Shown here: in pieces, positions 17,351 through 25,960 of the stretch
How positions within the stretch are numbered: position 1 is the stretch's first letter
How the letters are laid out: each line of letters starts with the position of its first letter
From: Phycisphaerae bacterium
Lineage (GTDB): Bacteria; Planctomycetota; Phycisphaerae; UBA1845; PWPN01
Length of the DNA stretch: 64,000 bases
Assembly: GCA_030372985.1 (NCBI GenBank)
Contig: JAUCQB010000092.1
Span: 50,926 to 114,925 of the forward strand
Reading direction: 5' to 3'
Program-made: the position numbers and the translations under genes
Notes under the pieces: model-generated
The model's input: the letters and a program-made list of their open reading frames with translations, nothing else
Databases searched by the model: none
Told to the model about the DNA's origin: nothing

Positions 17351-17624
17351 GGGTGGCTCGCGGGAGTATACGCGAACGGCGGCGTACGCCAAGGCGGCGC
17401 GCAAATGCCCCCTACTTCGTGGCTTATGCGTGGGGTGGGGCAACACGGCGCGACGAGTCTGCCCTCGGTGCCCCTGGATCTGAACATAGATCGGATTCCA
17501 GGAAGCTTGGAAATCTCGTGGGATGCGGCCCCTGCATGGTTCCGCAATTCCCGTCCACCCTTGCGGTCGGTACGGGAAATATCGTAAAATGCATACCGGC
17601 AGAGTAGGACCAGGTCATGGAGAG

Positions 17625-17650
17625 AGAGCCGACCAGAGCGCGTCGGCTCT
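17625..17650 (+). promoter_or_regulatory. PEP-CTERM leader hairpin
   Basis: AGAGCCGAC (17625-17633) pairs perfectly with GTCGGCTCT (17642-17650) around an 8-base loop and is preceded by AGAG. The GGAGGAG ribosome site follows at 17663, and the ATG of the gene at 17675 comes next. Almost the same element recurs at 19751. Confidence 0.55.
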
Positions 17651-17674
17651 CAGCATTTCGGCGGAGGAGAAAAC

Positions 17675-18631
17675 ATGACACGTTTGAAAACACGAGTCTG
17701 GCGTGTCGCTGCTGTCGCGTTGCTCGCACCGTGGCTAGGGGCAGCTCACCTACAGGCAAGTTGGACCAGCCTGGATTATCCGGAATCGGCATCCACGGTT
17801 GCATGGGGCGTTGACGGTGACAGCATTGTCGGCTGGTACGTTGATGCCGACAGTATCGTCCATGGCTTTCTCCGTGATACCACAGGTTGGACCCGCCTTG
17901 ACTATCCCGGGGCGAGCCAAACGTATGCCCTTCGCATCGATGGCGGCAAGGTTGTCGGCTTCTATCGTGACGCCGTCGGCGTTTCCCACGGCTTTCTCCG
18001 TGATCCCACAGGTTGGACCCGCCTTGACTACCCCGGGGCGAGCGAAACTTATGCCCGTGGCGTCGATGGTGAGCGAATTGTCGGCGGCTATAAAGATGCC
18101 CTCGGCTCACATGGCTTTGTCTATGAGGGGACGAGTTGGAAGACCTTGGACTACCCAAGTTCGATGAATACCACCGCAGCGGACATTAGCGCCAGCAACA
18201 TTGTCGGTTATTATGAGGTTTCCTCTTCTTGGCACGGCCTCATCTATGATGGGACAGGTTGGGCAAGCCTCGATTATCCTGATTCTGCGGCGATTAATAC
18301 CTTCGCCCGCAGCGTTGACGGCGATAGGGTTGTTGGCTTCTACGATAGCATCGATGGCCTCCTTACATCTTCTCATGGCTTTGTCTATGACGGGACTCAT
18401 TGGGTGAGCTTGGGGGACTACCCCGGAGGTACCAATACGCGTCCAGAAGGCATCGATGGCATCAATATCGTTGGCTGGTACCGTGGTGCTGATCATAGGG
18501 ACCACGGCTTTTTATTCGAACTACCCGAGCCCGCCACGCTCTCGCTGCTTGCCCTCGGCGGGTTGGCGGTGATGCATCGGAGGGGGCGGAGAGCGTCACG
18601 TGGGCGATTGGTGAGGATTCGAAAGGTCTGA
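17675..18631 (+). CDS. PEP-CTERM protein with about six beta-propeller-like repeats
   Basis: A 318-residue exported protein. After the signal peptide (1-28) there are about six repeats of 40-50 residues with the pattern W-x-x-LDYPG..xTYA..IDG..VVGFY.D...HGF. Such spacing suggests short beta-sheet blades. The end LPEPATLSLLALGGLAVMHRRGRR is a PEP-CTERM sorting signal followed by a short basic tail. GGAGGAG precedes the ATG by 5 bases. The nucleotide repeats are so alike that recent internal duplication is likely. It is first in a row of three PEP-CTERM genes. No enzymatic motif is seen; an extracellular adhesion or matrix role is inference. Confidence 0.8.
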   Translation: MTRLKTRVWRVAAVALLAPWLGAAHLQASWTSLDYPESASTVAWGVDGDSIVGWYVDADSIVHGFLRDTTGWTRLDYPGASQTYALRIDGGKVVGFYRDAVGVSHGFLRDPTGWTRLDYPGASETYARGVDGERIVGGYKDALGSHGFVYEGTSWKTLDYPSSMNTTAADISASNIVGYYEVSSSWHGLIYDGTGWASLDYPDSAAINTFARSVDGDRVVGFYDSIDGLLTSSHGFVYDGTHWVSLGDYPGGTNTRPEGIDGINIVGWYRGADHRDHGFLFELPEPATLSLLALGGLAVMHRRGRRASRGRLVRIRKV

Positions 18632-18653
18632 CGTTTCGGCGGAGGAGAAAAGC

Positions 18654-19787
18654 ATGACATCTTCCAGGAATGCGGTGTTCGTGTTGCTGGCTCTGCTTAC
18701 CGCTACCCAAAACAATGTCTTGGCTGCGGCCTACACGGTCGTCGATCTGACCCCAAGCGGCTTGTTACAGGCCCAAGCTTGGGCCATTAGTGGCGCACAA
18801 CAGGCAGGAACCAGCGGCGGCACGGAAGATTATTGGCACGCAACACTCTGGACTGGCACAGCCGACAGCTACGTCGACCTGCACCCTAGTGGCTTTGCCA
18901 GATCCTATGCGTACGACACCAGCGGAACGCAACAGATCGGGGAGGCAGACGGGCACGCTATGGTCTGGGCTGGCACAGCAGACAGCCACGTCGACCTGCA
19001 CCCGAGTGGCTTCATGTGGTCCGTAGGCCAAGCGACCAACGGCACCCAGCAGGTCGGATTCGGGCACCACCCCACCTATCCCGGCAGCCTTCCCCACGCC
19101 CTTCTGTGGAGCGGGACCGCTGAGAGCTATGTCGACCTGAACCCCAGCGGCTTTAGTCAATCTCAGGCACACGACATCCGTGGCACCCAACAGGTCGGCC
19201 AAGGTTGCCCAGCGGGGGCATACAGCCACGCCCTTCTCTGGAGCGGAACCGCCGAGAGCTACGTTGACCTGCACCCCGCCGATGGCTTTGGCCTGTCATA
19301 TGCGAGCGGCATTTCCGGCAGCCAGCAGGTGGGCGCAGGGTTCTCAATCACGGGTGGCCACCTTCACGCGCTGTTGTGGTACGGGACCGCCGATAGCGTT
19401 GTGGATCTGCATCCCAGCGGTTTCACTGAGTCGTACGTCAGCGGTACGAATGGTATCCAACAGGTTGGGAGGGGATACGGCCCGAGCACTGGAGATAACA
19501 AGCACGCTCTGCTCTGGAGCAGCACAGCCGATAGTTGTGTCGATCTGCACCAATTCCTGCCGGCCGGTTTCAACGAGTCCTACGCAGGCGGTATTGATGC
19601 CCTGGGAAACATCGTTGGCTATGCGGTCGATACCTCGGGGAATGCCCACGCCATCCTCTGGCAAGTTCCCGAGCCCGCCACGCTCGTGTTCCTGGCCCTC
19701 GGCGGGTTGGCGGTGATAAGGCGACGTAGGAGCACGGGTTGGCGCAGAGAGAGAGCCGACCAGAACGTGTCGGCTCTCGGCGTTTAG
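18654..19787 (+). CDS. HAF-repeat PEP-CTERM protein
   Basis: A 377-residue protein with a signal peptide (1-24) and about seven repeats of about 45 residues containing HALLWSGTAESYVDLHPSG and GTQQVG, matching the HAF-type repeats found in exported bacterial proteins. The sorting signal VPEPATLVFLALGGLAVIRRRR ends near residue 357, but the frame continues for about 20 residues through the leader hairpin of the next gene. The extension is probably decoration from a lost stop codon. The gene starts 22 bases after the previous stop with the same GGAGGAGAAAA ribosome site. Surface location is well supported; function unknown. Confidence 0.8.
   Translation: MTSSRNAVFVLLALLTATQNNVLAAAYTVVDLTPSGLLQAQAWAISGAQQAGTSGGTEDYWHATLWTGTADSYVDLHPSGFARSYAYDTSGTQQIGEADGHAMVWAGTADSHVDLHPSGFMWSVGQATNGTQQVGFGHHPTYPGSLPHALLWSGTAESYVDLNPSGFSQSQAHDIRGTQQVGQGCPAGAYSHALLWSGTAESYVDLHPADGFGLSYASGISGSQQVGAGFSITGGHLHALLWYGTADSVVDLHPSGFTESYVSGTNGIQQVGRGYGPSTGDNKHALLWSSTADSCVDLHQFLPAGFNESYAGGIDALGNIVGYAVDTSGNAHAILWQVPEPATLVFLALGGLAVIRRRRSTGWRRERADQNVSALGV
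19751..19778 (+). promoter_or_regulatory. PEP-CTERM leader hairpin
   Basis: GAGAGCCGAC pairs with GTCGGCTCTC around 8 bases. It lies inside the last codons of the HAF-repeat gene and before the FGE-fold gene. The sequence is nearly the same as at 17625, including the following GGCGGAGGAGAAAA. Confidence 0.55.
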
Positions 19788-19836
19788 GCGGAGGAGAAAA
19801 GAAACGCCAGGATACGTGACATCGAGGAGGAAAAGC

Positions 19837-20856
19837 ATGAACGCTTCCAGAGCGTCGGTATTGGGCTGTGTGCTGGTCGGACTGCTGGGCGGTACGGCCT
19901 TGGCGGTCAATATCGAGACCGTCCCTGTGGGCAATCCGGGGAACGCAGGTGAACTGTCTGGCGACGACTTGTATATGGGCCCGAAACGCATCTGCGGCGC
20001 AGTCGCGTACGCCTACGACATGGGGAGATTTGAGATCACGGCCGGGCAGTACTGCGAGTTCCTGAACGCCGTGGCCAAGACGGACACCTACGGGCTGTAC
20101 AACAGGAACATGTGGTCGAGCAGCTACGGCTGCAAGATCCAGCAGAGCGGCCTATCGGGCAGCTACACGTACAGCGTGGCGGCGGATTGGGCCAATCGCC
20201 CCGTGAACTGGGTGAGCTACTGGGACGCTTGCCGGTTCGCCAACTGGCTGCACAACGGCCAGCCCACAGGTGCTCAGGACGCGGGCACCATGGAGACGGG
20301 GGCCTACACGCTGAACGGCTACAACGGTGTCGATGGCCGGACGATCCAGCGCAACGTCGGCTGGAAGTGGGCGGTGGCCAGTGAAGATGAGTGGCACAAA
20401 GCAGCGTACCACAAGAACGACGGCGTGACGGGCAACTACTTCGACTACCCAACGAGCAGCGACAGTGTGCCGAGCAACCAACTGCTCAACCCGGATCCGG
20501 GCAACAACGCCAACTTCTACCAGAACGGTAATACGATCAGCAGCCCGTACTGGCGAACAGAAGTTGGCGAATTTGAGAACTCCGATAGCCCCTACGGCAC
20601 GTTCGATCAGGGCGGCAACGTGTGGGAGTGGAACGAATCCATTGTGTACCAGGATGCCACGAAGGCGTCTCGCGGCTTGCGTGGCGGGGCGTTCAACCGC
20701 TACGACATCACCCTGAGCGCGTTGGATCGCGACGATGAGTACCCGTCGCAGGAGAACAGCGACCTCGGGTTCCGCGTCGTCCAGATTCCCGAGCCCGTCA
20801 CGCTCTCGCTGCTTGCCCTCGGCGGGCTGGCCATGCCGCGTCGGCGACGGCGGTAG
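19837..20856 (+). CDS. Formylglycine-generating-enzyme-fold (SUMF1-like) PEP-CTERM protein
   Basis: A 339-residue exported protein. Residues 1-23 are the signal peptide. The domain (about 45-310) has the FGE/SUMF1 fold signposts: MGRFEITAGQYCEFLNAV, PVNWVSYWDACRFANWL, ASEDEWHKAAYHK, YGTFDQGGNVWEWNE, RGGAFNR and SDLGFRVV. This group in planctomycetes usually lacks proven FGE activity and is thought to bind or modify extracellular ligands; the catalytic cysteine pair of true FGE is not evident. A PEP-CTERM signal (IPEPVTLSLLALGGLAMPRRRRR) ends it. The ATG at 19837 has GAGGAGG upstream and is preferred over 19816. Confidence 0.82.
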   Translation: MNASRASVLGCVLVGLLGGTALAVNIETVPVGNPGNAGELSGDDLYMGPKRICGAVAYAYDMGRFEITAGQYCEFLNAVAKTDTYGLYNRNMWSSSYGCKIQQSGLSGSYTYSVAADWANRPVNWVSYWDACRFANWLHNGQPTGAQDAGTMETGAYTLNGYNGVDGRTIQRNVGWKWAVASEDEWHKAAYHKNDGVTGNYFDYPTSSDSVPSNQLLNPDPGNNANFYQNGNTISSPYWRTEVGEFENSDSPYGTFDQGGNVWEWNESIVYQDATKASRGLRGGAFNRYDITLSALDRDDEYPSQENSDLGFRVVQIPEPVTLSLLALGGLAMPRRRRR

Positions 20857-20993
20857 ACCACGTTGCCGCTGGTCAAGTAGGACTCGCCGTCCGCGATTTC
20901 GATCACTCCATCCTCGCCCACTCGATATCTCCTCAGAAACGTCGCCTCTCGGTCTTGCTGTCAGGGAGTCAAGCGCTCTGGACCCCTTCGGAG
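20857..20993 (-). pseudogene. Short protein-like remnant beside tRNA-Pro
   Basis: After the FGE-fold gene, the minus strand reads, in one frame following a TGA at about 20960, DREATFLRRYRVGEDGVIEI and then ADGESYLTSGNVVYR before running antisense into the PEP-CTERM end. It resembles the tail of a LexA/S24-type repressor domain, but has no start and is probably decayed. A 13-base match to the tRNA-Pro anticodon arm lies at 20967-20979. Confidence 0.2.
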
Positions 20994-21037
20994 GGGGTGG
21001 CGAAGGGGTGGCCAAAGGGTGGCGCAGGGGTGGCGCG
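20994..21037. repeat. Four tandem copies of an 11-bp unit (GGGGTGGCGAA type)
   Basis: Units at 20994, 21005, 21016 and 21027 share GGGTGGC with variable last bases. The array lies just beyond the terminator hairpin of the tRNA-Pro gene. No coding sense is seen. Confidence 0.6.
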
Positions 21038-21053
21038 CGGCATGCAGAACAAG

Positions 21054-21088
21054 AAAGGACTCACGCCAAGGTCTGGCGTAAGTCCTTT
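21054..21088 (-). terminator. Terminator hairpin of tRNA-Pro
   Basis: A 15-bp stem with one mismatch (AAAGGACTCACGCCA against its partner) and a 5-base loop. On the minus strand it lies 21 bases past the tRNA 3' end and is followed by a T-rich stretch (TTTCTTGTT). Confidence 0.65.
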
Positions 21089-21108
21089 ATTAATTGGGTT
21101 TTATTTAC

Positions 21109-21184
<76 letters not shown>

Positions 21185-21467
21185 ATCGTTGCGTTACGGA
21201 CAAACCCGTTCATACACGCTGTCGGCCGGATGCCCCGCTCAACAGCGACGACTCCGCGCCCGGCATCGTGCACGCAGGTCATCGTACCACATCCACCCGA
21301 GCGGGTAAAGCGGCTGGGGACACAGAAAGCGTTGTCCGGCAAGGCCCAACCCGAGGCTTGGCATCCCCCCGTTTCACCGTATACTCGCCCGTCTGAACCG
21401 CTTGCCCAGATGTCGCCCGACGTCGGCGAGCCTCGCGAGTCCCCCAGATCCCAAGGAGACACAGGTC

Positions 21468-22325
21468 ATGGCCCCTCTGCCAACGTGGACCACCCCACTG
21501 TTTGCATGCTGCATGTTGACTCTGGTCGTCGGTTGCACCGGGCCGCGTCGCGGCGGGGCCGGGCCGAAGATCTATATCTGCACCGACCTGGAAGGGGCCA
21601 GCGGAGTGTACAAGTTCACCCAGACCCGGGAGCGGGAGACACCACTGGCCATCGAAGCCCGTGAGTATTTCATGGGCGACCTTGCGGCCGTCGTTCGGGG
21701 GCTGCGGGACGCAGGTGCATCGGAGATCGTGGTACTGGACGGACACGGCAACGGGGCGATTCTGCCCCACCTGATACCGCCGGGGGCAAGGTGCATCACA
21801 GGCACACCTCGGCCGGGCCCTCTGGCGGGATTGGATGAGACCTTCGATGGGCTGGTCATGCTCTCTTTCCACGCGATGATGGGCACCCCCGACGGCGTCC
21901 TCTGCCATACGCAGTCATCCCGCACTGAAAACCGCTACTGGTACAACGGCGTCGAATCCGGCGAGCTGGCCCAGATCGCGGCCATTGCCGGGCACTTCGG
22001 TGTGCCGCCGATCATGGTCAGCGGCGACGAGGCGACCTGCCGCGAGACCCGGCAATTCGTCGGCAACGACTGCGTCACCGTGGCGGTAAAGAAAGGCCTG
22101 AACCGTGAGGCAGCCGAACTCTGGCCGTTCGCTGAAACCCGCAGAGCTCTCCATGACGGAGCCAAGTGTGCCGTGGCGGCCATCCCCCGCTGCAAACCGT
22201 ACACCATCAGGCTTCCGATCCAGGCAAAGAAGCAGTGGCTGGTCTTCGATAAGCCCGACGCGCCCGGGCGGCTGGAAACCAAGGAAGGAACGATCACGGA
22301 CATCCTGACACTGCTCGATTTCTGA
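21468..22325 (+). CDS. M55-family (DppA-like) D-aminopeptidase, lipoprotein
   Basis: A 285-residue zinc peptidase. After a lipoprotein-type leader ending LTLVVGC (Cys at about 23), the domain opens with IYICTDLEGASGV, the M55 metal-binding Asp/Glu motif, followed by IVVLDGHGNG and MLSFHAMMG with further metal ligands, and ESGELAQIAAIAGHFGVP, typical of DppA. The ATG at 21468 has AAGGAGA 9 bases upstream, so the longer frame from 21402 is rejected. DppA cuts D-Ala-containing dipeptides; here the enzyme should sit outside the cytoplasm on a lipid anchor, perhaps in peptide or cell-wall turnover. It stands alone. Confidence 0.87.
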   Translation: MAPLPTWTTPLFACCMLTLVVGCTGPRRGGAGPKIYICTDLEGASGVYKFTQTRERETPLAIEAREYFMGDLAAVVRGLRDAGASEIVVLDGHGNGAILPHLIPPGARCITGTPRPGPLAGLDETFDGLVMLSFHAMMGTPDGVLCHTQSSRTENRYWYNGVESGELAQIAAIAGHFGVPPIMVSGDEATCRETRQFVGNDCVTVAVKKGLNREAAELWPFAETRRALHDGAKCAVAAIPRCKPYTIRLPIQAKKQWLVFDKPDAPGRLETKEGTITDILTLLDF

Positions 22326-22483
22326 CTTGGGGAAGCTCTTGGCTGTCAGCTCTTGGCTCTTCGCCGAAGACGTTCGACAACGTTTCGCCGCCTTGACTCA
22401 TCGTTCAGCCTTTCGCCTTCCGCCTTCGTCTCGCCCTTCCCGTCTCCCCCCAGGCACCCTCGGCAAAGGAGAGAGGCGATGCC

Positions 22484-22972
22484 CTACTTCTTTCCCCTGG
22501 CCCGCTGTTCCGCGAAGAAGGCCCGCAGCAGGTCGCCGCACTCGGCGGCGAGCACTCCCGTGGTCATCTGCGGCCGATGATTCAGCCGCCCGTCCTCGAT
22601 GATGTTGTAGACCGAGCCACAGGCCCCGGCCTTGGGATCATCGGCCCCGAAGACCAAGCGATCGATGCGGGCCAGGACGATCGCACCCGCGCACATCGTA
22701 CAGGGCTCGAGGGTGACATAGAGCGTGCAGCCTTCCAGCCGCCAGGAACGCACTTCGGCGGCGGCGGCGGTCAGAGCGATCATCTCGGCGTGAGCGGTCG
22801 GGTCCTGCAGGGCCTCGCGCTGGTTGCAGCCTCGGCCGATCACCCGACCCTCCCGGACCACCACCGCCCCGACCGGCACATCCTCGGCATCGAGAGCCCG
22901 CTCGGCCTCCGCCAGTGCGATGCGCATCATCTGCTGATCGAGCCAGTTCTGTCCTTCTTGAATCGCGTCCAT
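22484..22972 (-). CDS. tadA: tRNA-specific adenosine deaminase
   Basis: A 162-residue cytidine-deaminase-fold enzyme that converts A34 to inosine in tRNA-Arg(ACG). The zinc site is clear: HAEMIAL (His61, Glu63) and PCTMCAGAI (Cys91, Cys94). Length and the N-terminal [24 protein letters not shown] fit TadA. It starts only 2 bases after the stop of the sugar-isomerase-like gene on the same strand, so the two are probably cotranscribed, although no functional link is obvious. Confidence 0.93.
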   Translation of the reverse strand: MDAIQEGQNWLDQQMMRIALAEAERALDAEDVPVGAVVVREGRVIGRGCNQREALQDPTAHAEMIALTAAAAEVRSWRLEGCTLYVTLEPCTMCAGAIVLARIDRLVFGADDPKAGACGSVYNIIEDGRLNHRPQMTTGVLAAECGDLLRAFFAEQRARGKK

Positions 22973-22974
22973 TG

Positions 22975-23952
22975 CTACCAGCCGACCGTCTTCATGAGAT
23001 TCGTGAGCGTCCGCCAGTCTTTCCGAATGGATTCGAGCTTCTGCCTGTCCTCATCCGAACCGACGACCGCACCTGCCGAAGCGTATTCCACGTGCAGCGA
23101 GATCGGCCCCGTGAAGCCGGCATCCTTGAGCTGGCGGAAGCCCTCCTCGACCCGGACGGCCCCCTGGCCAAGTGGAACATCCTTAACCCGCCAGCCTCCG
23201 GGCTCTTTCTGCCAGATGCAGTCCTTGACCGACACCATGATGATCCTCGGGGCCAGCAGGGCCAGCCCGATCCGCCAGCCGCCCTCACTGCCCTCGACGG
23301 TGGCGTGGCGCAGGTCGAAGTACGATCCAACCTGGTCGACGGGCAAACCCTGCAAGAGCTGCCAGAGATCCCACATCGGGCCGCCCACGGTCATTCCGCT
23401 GTGATTGTGGAAGCCGGCTCTAACCCCCCACCGCCCGCACAGTGCCGCAATGTCCTTGAGCTTGCCCCTGACCTCGGCCAGTCGGTCGTGCAACTTGTGC
23501 AGGTCGCCGTAGTGGTAGTATCCCAGCTTGACAAAACCGATGCTCAGGCTCGCTACGGTATTGACGATGGTTTCGGCATGGTCCCTGCCCGCGTCGGTAA
23601 TCTCGGTCGTCACCATCGGCACGCTGATGCCGGCCTTCTTGAGCACCTCCACGGCTGCCGGCAGGTCCTCCGCTACCCGTTCGGGAGCCACGTGCCCCCC
23701 CTTCCGGCAGGTCAGGTCGACCGCGTTGACGCCCAGGTCGTTCAGGACGGCCGGCAGATCCTTGAAAGGACGATTATGCAGCGGCTTGGTGAACAGGCAG
23801 GGCGTCGGCCGCTCGGCAGGTCTCTCGGCAGGCCGCTCGGCGGGTCGCACAGGGCGATCCGCGCCGCCGGCAATCGTTGTCGCTCCCAGGGCAAGAGCGG
23901 CCGTCGCCAGCATTTCGCGACGGTTCAAGCCATCGCTCGGGCCATCACACAT
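22975..23952 (-). CDS. Exported sugar phosphate isomerase/epimerase-like (xylose-isomerase TIM barrel) protein
   Basis: A 325-residue protein with a Tat-type signal ([21 protein letters not shown]) and then a Pro/Arg repeat ([14 protein letters not shown]) that may be a spacer. The barrel domain contains [70 protein letters not shown] and [10 protein letters not shown], the metal-ligand positions of the AP-endonuclease-2/xylose isomerase family (E, D, H, E). The start at 23952 is preferred over the longer frame to 24252, since the Tat motif follows it. Planctomycetes have many such exported isomerases of unknown sugar substrate. Confidence 0.82.
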   Translation of the reverse strand: MCDGPSDGLNRREMLATAALALGATTIAGGADRPVRPAERPAERPAERPTPCLFTKPLHNRPFKDLPAVLNDLGVNAVDLTCRKGGHVAPERVAEDLPAAVEVLKKAGISVPMVTTEITDAGRDHAETIVNTVASLSIGFVKLGYYHYGDLHKLHDRLAEVRGKLKDIAALCGRWGVRAGFHNHSGMTVGGPMWDLWQLLQGLPVDQVGSYFDLRHATVEGSEGGWRIGLALLAPRIIMVSVKDCIWQKEPGGWRVKDVPLGQGAVRVEEGFRQLKDAGFTGPISLHVEYASAGAVVGSDEDRQKLESIRKDWRTLTNLMKTVGW

Positions 23953-24004
23953 ATTGCACCTCCACGCCCTCCGATCGTTGGGACTCGTGTCCAAAGGGGC
24001 TTGC

Positions 24005-25960
24005 TCAGGTATCGAGTTGATCGAGCCGCTCGACAGGACTCGCGGCAAGCCGCTCGGCCATCTGCCCCAGCCGGATCGCGGCCGCCTCGAACGGCTGGAA
24101 CATCGCCCCGCCGACTTCCTCGAGCAGGTGCCGGTCAATCGCTTCGGCCAGCATTTCTGTGCCTGATCGGGCATCGAGGTGTTCGGGACGCCCCCGTCCG
24201 CCTTCCCGCAACTGGCCGCGTGCCCTGTACACATCCTGCACGCAGCGGGCATAGATCGCCGCCAGGCAGGCGATATAGATTCCCACGACCACGGCGAAGC
24301 CTTTCAGCAGTTGCGTTGCCCCCAAGGCCCAGACCAGGCGATACAGGCCGTGCGCCCAGTCCATGATCCGGGTCCCGGCCGCCGCCATCTCCAGCAGGCC
24401 CTCGGCCACCGGCTGGACGAACGGAAACCAGAACAGGACCACCCACACGAACCACCGTTTTGCCCAACTCGGCCGGTAGCCGGTGGTCAATCGATTGATG
24501 ATGCCCTCGTCATCTTTCAACGGCAGCTCGGCCAGTTCTTGCTCGACCCGCGCGGCAAGGTCGGCCGTGGCGGGAAAACGCTCGCGGAGCTGCAGTTGCC
24601 GCACGATCGGCGAGTGTTCGATTCGCAACCGATCGCCAAGCGCCTCCAGACGGTCAGCCAGGCCGCGGCTTCGGAAGCGTAACAGTTCTGTCGCAGGAAC
24701 GCCTGCCGCCGGCGAGACCATACCCGATCCGGCCAGCGTTCTGCCCACCCGGCGGATCACCCAGCGGCTCAACCAGTACGCGACCCGCAGCAGCGGCCAG
24801 CGGCCGGCGCGGACATCCATCACCTCGTCGGCCAGTTCGATATCCAAGCGGCGGGTGCGCCACAGCGCGGTTGCGACCGCCCGGCAGTAGTCGGCACCGA
24901 ATGCGTCGTTGAGCATCGCCTGCCGGTGTTCGCCGGCCGTTGCCCGCTGGAGCTGCCCCAGCCAGTGGTCGATCTCGTATGCCTGCCGGATCCGCTGCGT
25001 GTTGCGGCGGAGCTGCTCGCGGAGGTTGCGTTCCTTGACCTCGGCGGCCTCGTCTTCGCCCAGAGGCCCGAGTACATCCTGTCCCAGCCGCTTCACCTCG
25101 TTCTCCAGGAGCCGCCCGATCGCGGTCACTACGGGGCGGTCGCCGCCGTAACGATGCCACTCGGGATCGTCCCAGATCGCCCCCACGCGCTCGATGAAAG
25201 CCGATGACTCGGCGTATTTGACCGCGAGAAGGAAAACCCGGCTGGGGTTCATTTCGTGCCCGGCTTCGGCCAGCGCACGCTGTGCCCACTGCCTCTGCCG
25301 ATGGCAGAACGCCTCGGCCTGGCACTCGACGGCGGCGGCGTCCGACGAGCTCGCCCAGTCTTCCTCGTCCGCCAGGAGTTCGTCACACTTGTTCAGCACG
25401 AAGTACACGTTTGTGTCCGCCTTGACCACGTCATGGGCGAACGCGACCCACGCCCGATCGGCGATCTTGCGCGGAGTGGCGACCCAGGTCACGCGGTCGA
25501 GATGCGGAACCACCGCCTTGACGATCGCCTCGTGTCGCATGAAATCGCTGTCAAAGTCCGGCAGGTCGACGAGAACGATGTTGCGAATGCTGTCCGCGGA
25601 ATGGGTGGAGACTTGCAGATCGAGCCCGCCGTCGACCCGACCGAGTCGCGCGCGGGCGGCGGGCACCATGTCGCGGTGAACGTAGACGATCGGACGCGAA
25701 GTTCCCGCTCCGACTTCATCACGATCCACCGAGATTTCCTTCTGCGCCAGCGTGTTGATCAGTGTTGATTTGCCGACATCCTTGCCGCCCAGCAATCCGC
25801 AGACCACCAGCGGGTCACGTCGCGACTCAACCGCCCCGCCCGCCAGCTTGATCGGCTCTCGCCCGAACAACGCGGCGAGTTCGGCATTGATCCGGTCCAG
25901 CTCGACGGTGGCCGTCGCCAGATGATCGTTGTGGTTCGGCATATCGGTCGATTCGTTCAT
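24005..25960 (-). CDS. Dynamin-like GTPase with C-terminal membrane segments
   Basis: A 651-residue P-loop GTPase. G1 is GLLGGKDVGKST (about 57-68), G3 is VDLPDFDSDF, and G4 is FVLNKCDEL. A helical stretch follows, and the last third has two to three hydrophobic segments (WFVWVVLFWFPF, LLKGFAVVVGIYIACLAAIY) flanked by charged helices, the layout of bacterial dynamin-like or YfjP-type membrane GTPases that remodel or tether membranes. Its ATG overlaps the stop of the downstream partner by 4 bases (ATGA), so the two are coupled and may form a heteromer. The substrate membrane and role are unknown. Confidence 0.75.
   Translation of the reverse strand: MNESTDMPNHNDHLATATVELDRINAELAALFGREPIKLAGGAVESRRDPLVVCGLLGGKDVGKSTLINTLAQKEISVDRDEVGAGTSRPIVYVHRDMVPAARARLGRVDGGLDLQVSTHSADSIRNIVLVDLPDFDSDFMRHEAIVKAVVPHLDRVTWVATPRKIADRAWVAFAHDVVKADTNVYFVLNKCDELLADEEDWASSSDAAAVECQAEAFCHRQRQWAQRALAEAGHEMNPSRVFLLAVKYAESSAFIERVGAIWDDPEWHRYGGDRPVVTAIGRLLENEVKRLGQDVLGPLGEDEAAEVKERNLREQLRRNTQRIRQAYEIDHWLGQLQRATAGEHRQAMLNDAFGADYCRAVATALWRTRRLDIELADEVMDVRAGRWPLLRVAYWLSRWVIRRVGRTLAGSGMVSPAAGVPATELLRFRSRGLADRLEALGDRLRIEHSPIVRQLQLRERFPATADLAARVEQELAELPLKDDEGIINRLTTGYRPSWAKRWFVWVVLFWFPFVQPVAEGLLEMAAAGTRIMDWAHGLYRLVWALGATQLLKGFAVVVGIYIACLAAIYARCVQDVYRARGQLREGGRGRPEHLDARSGTEMLAEAIDRHLLEEVGGAMFQPFEAAAIRLGQMAERLAASPVERLDQLDT

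Noticed and set aside
18400..19700. Direct repeats of about 135 bases in the HAF-repeat gene
   Set aside because: Explained by coding repeats of the protein, not by a CRISPR array or mobile repeat.
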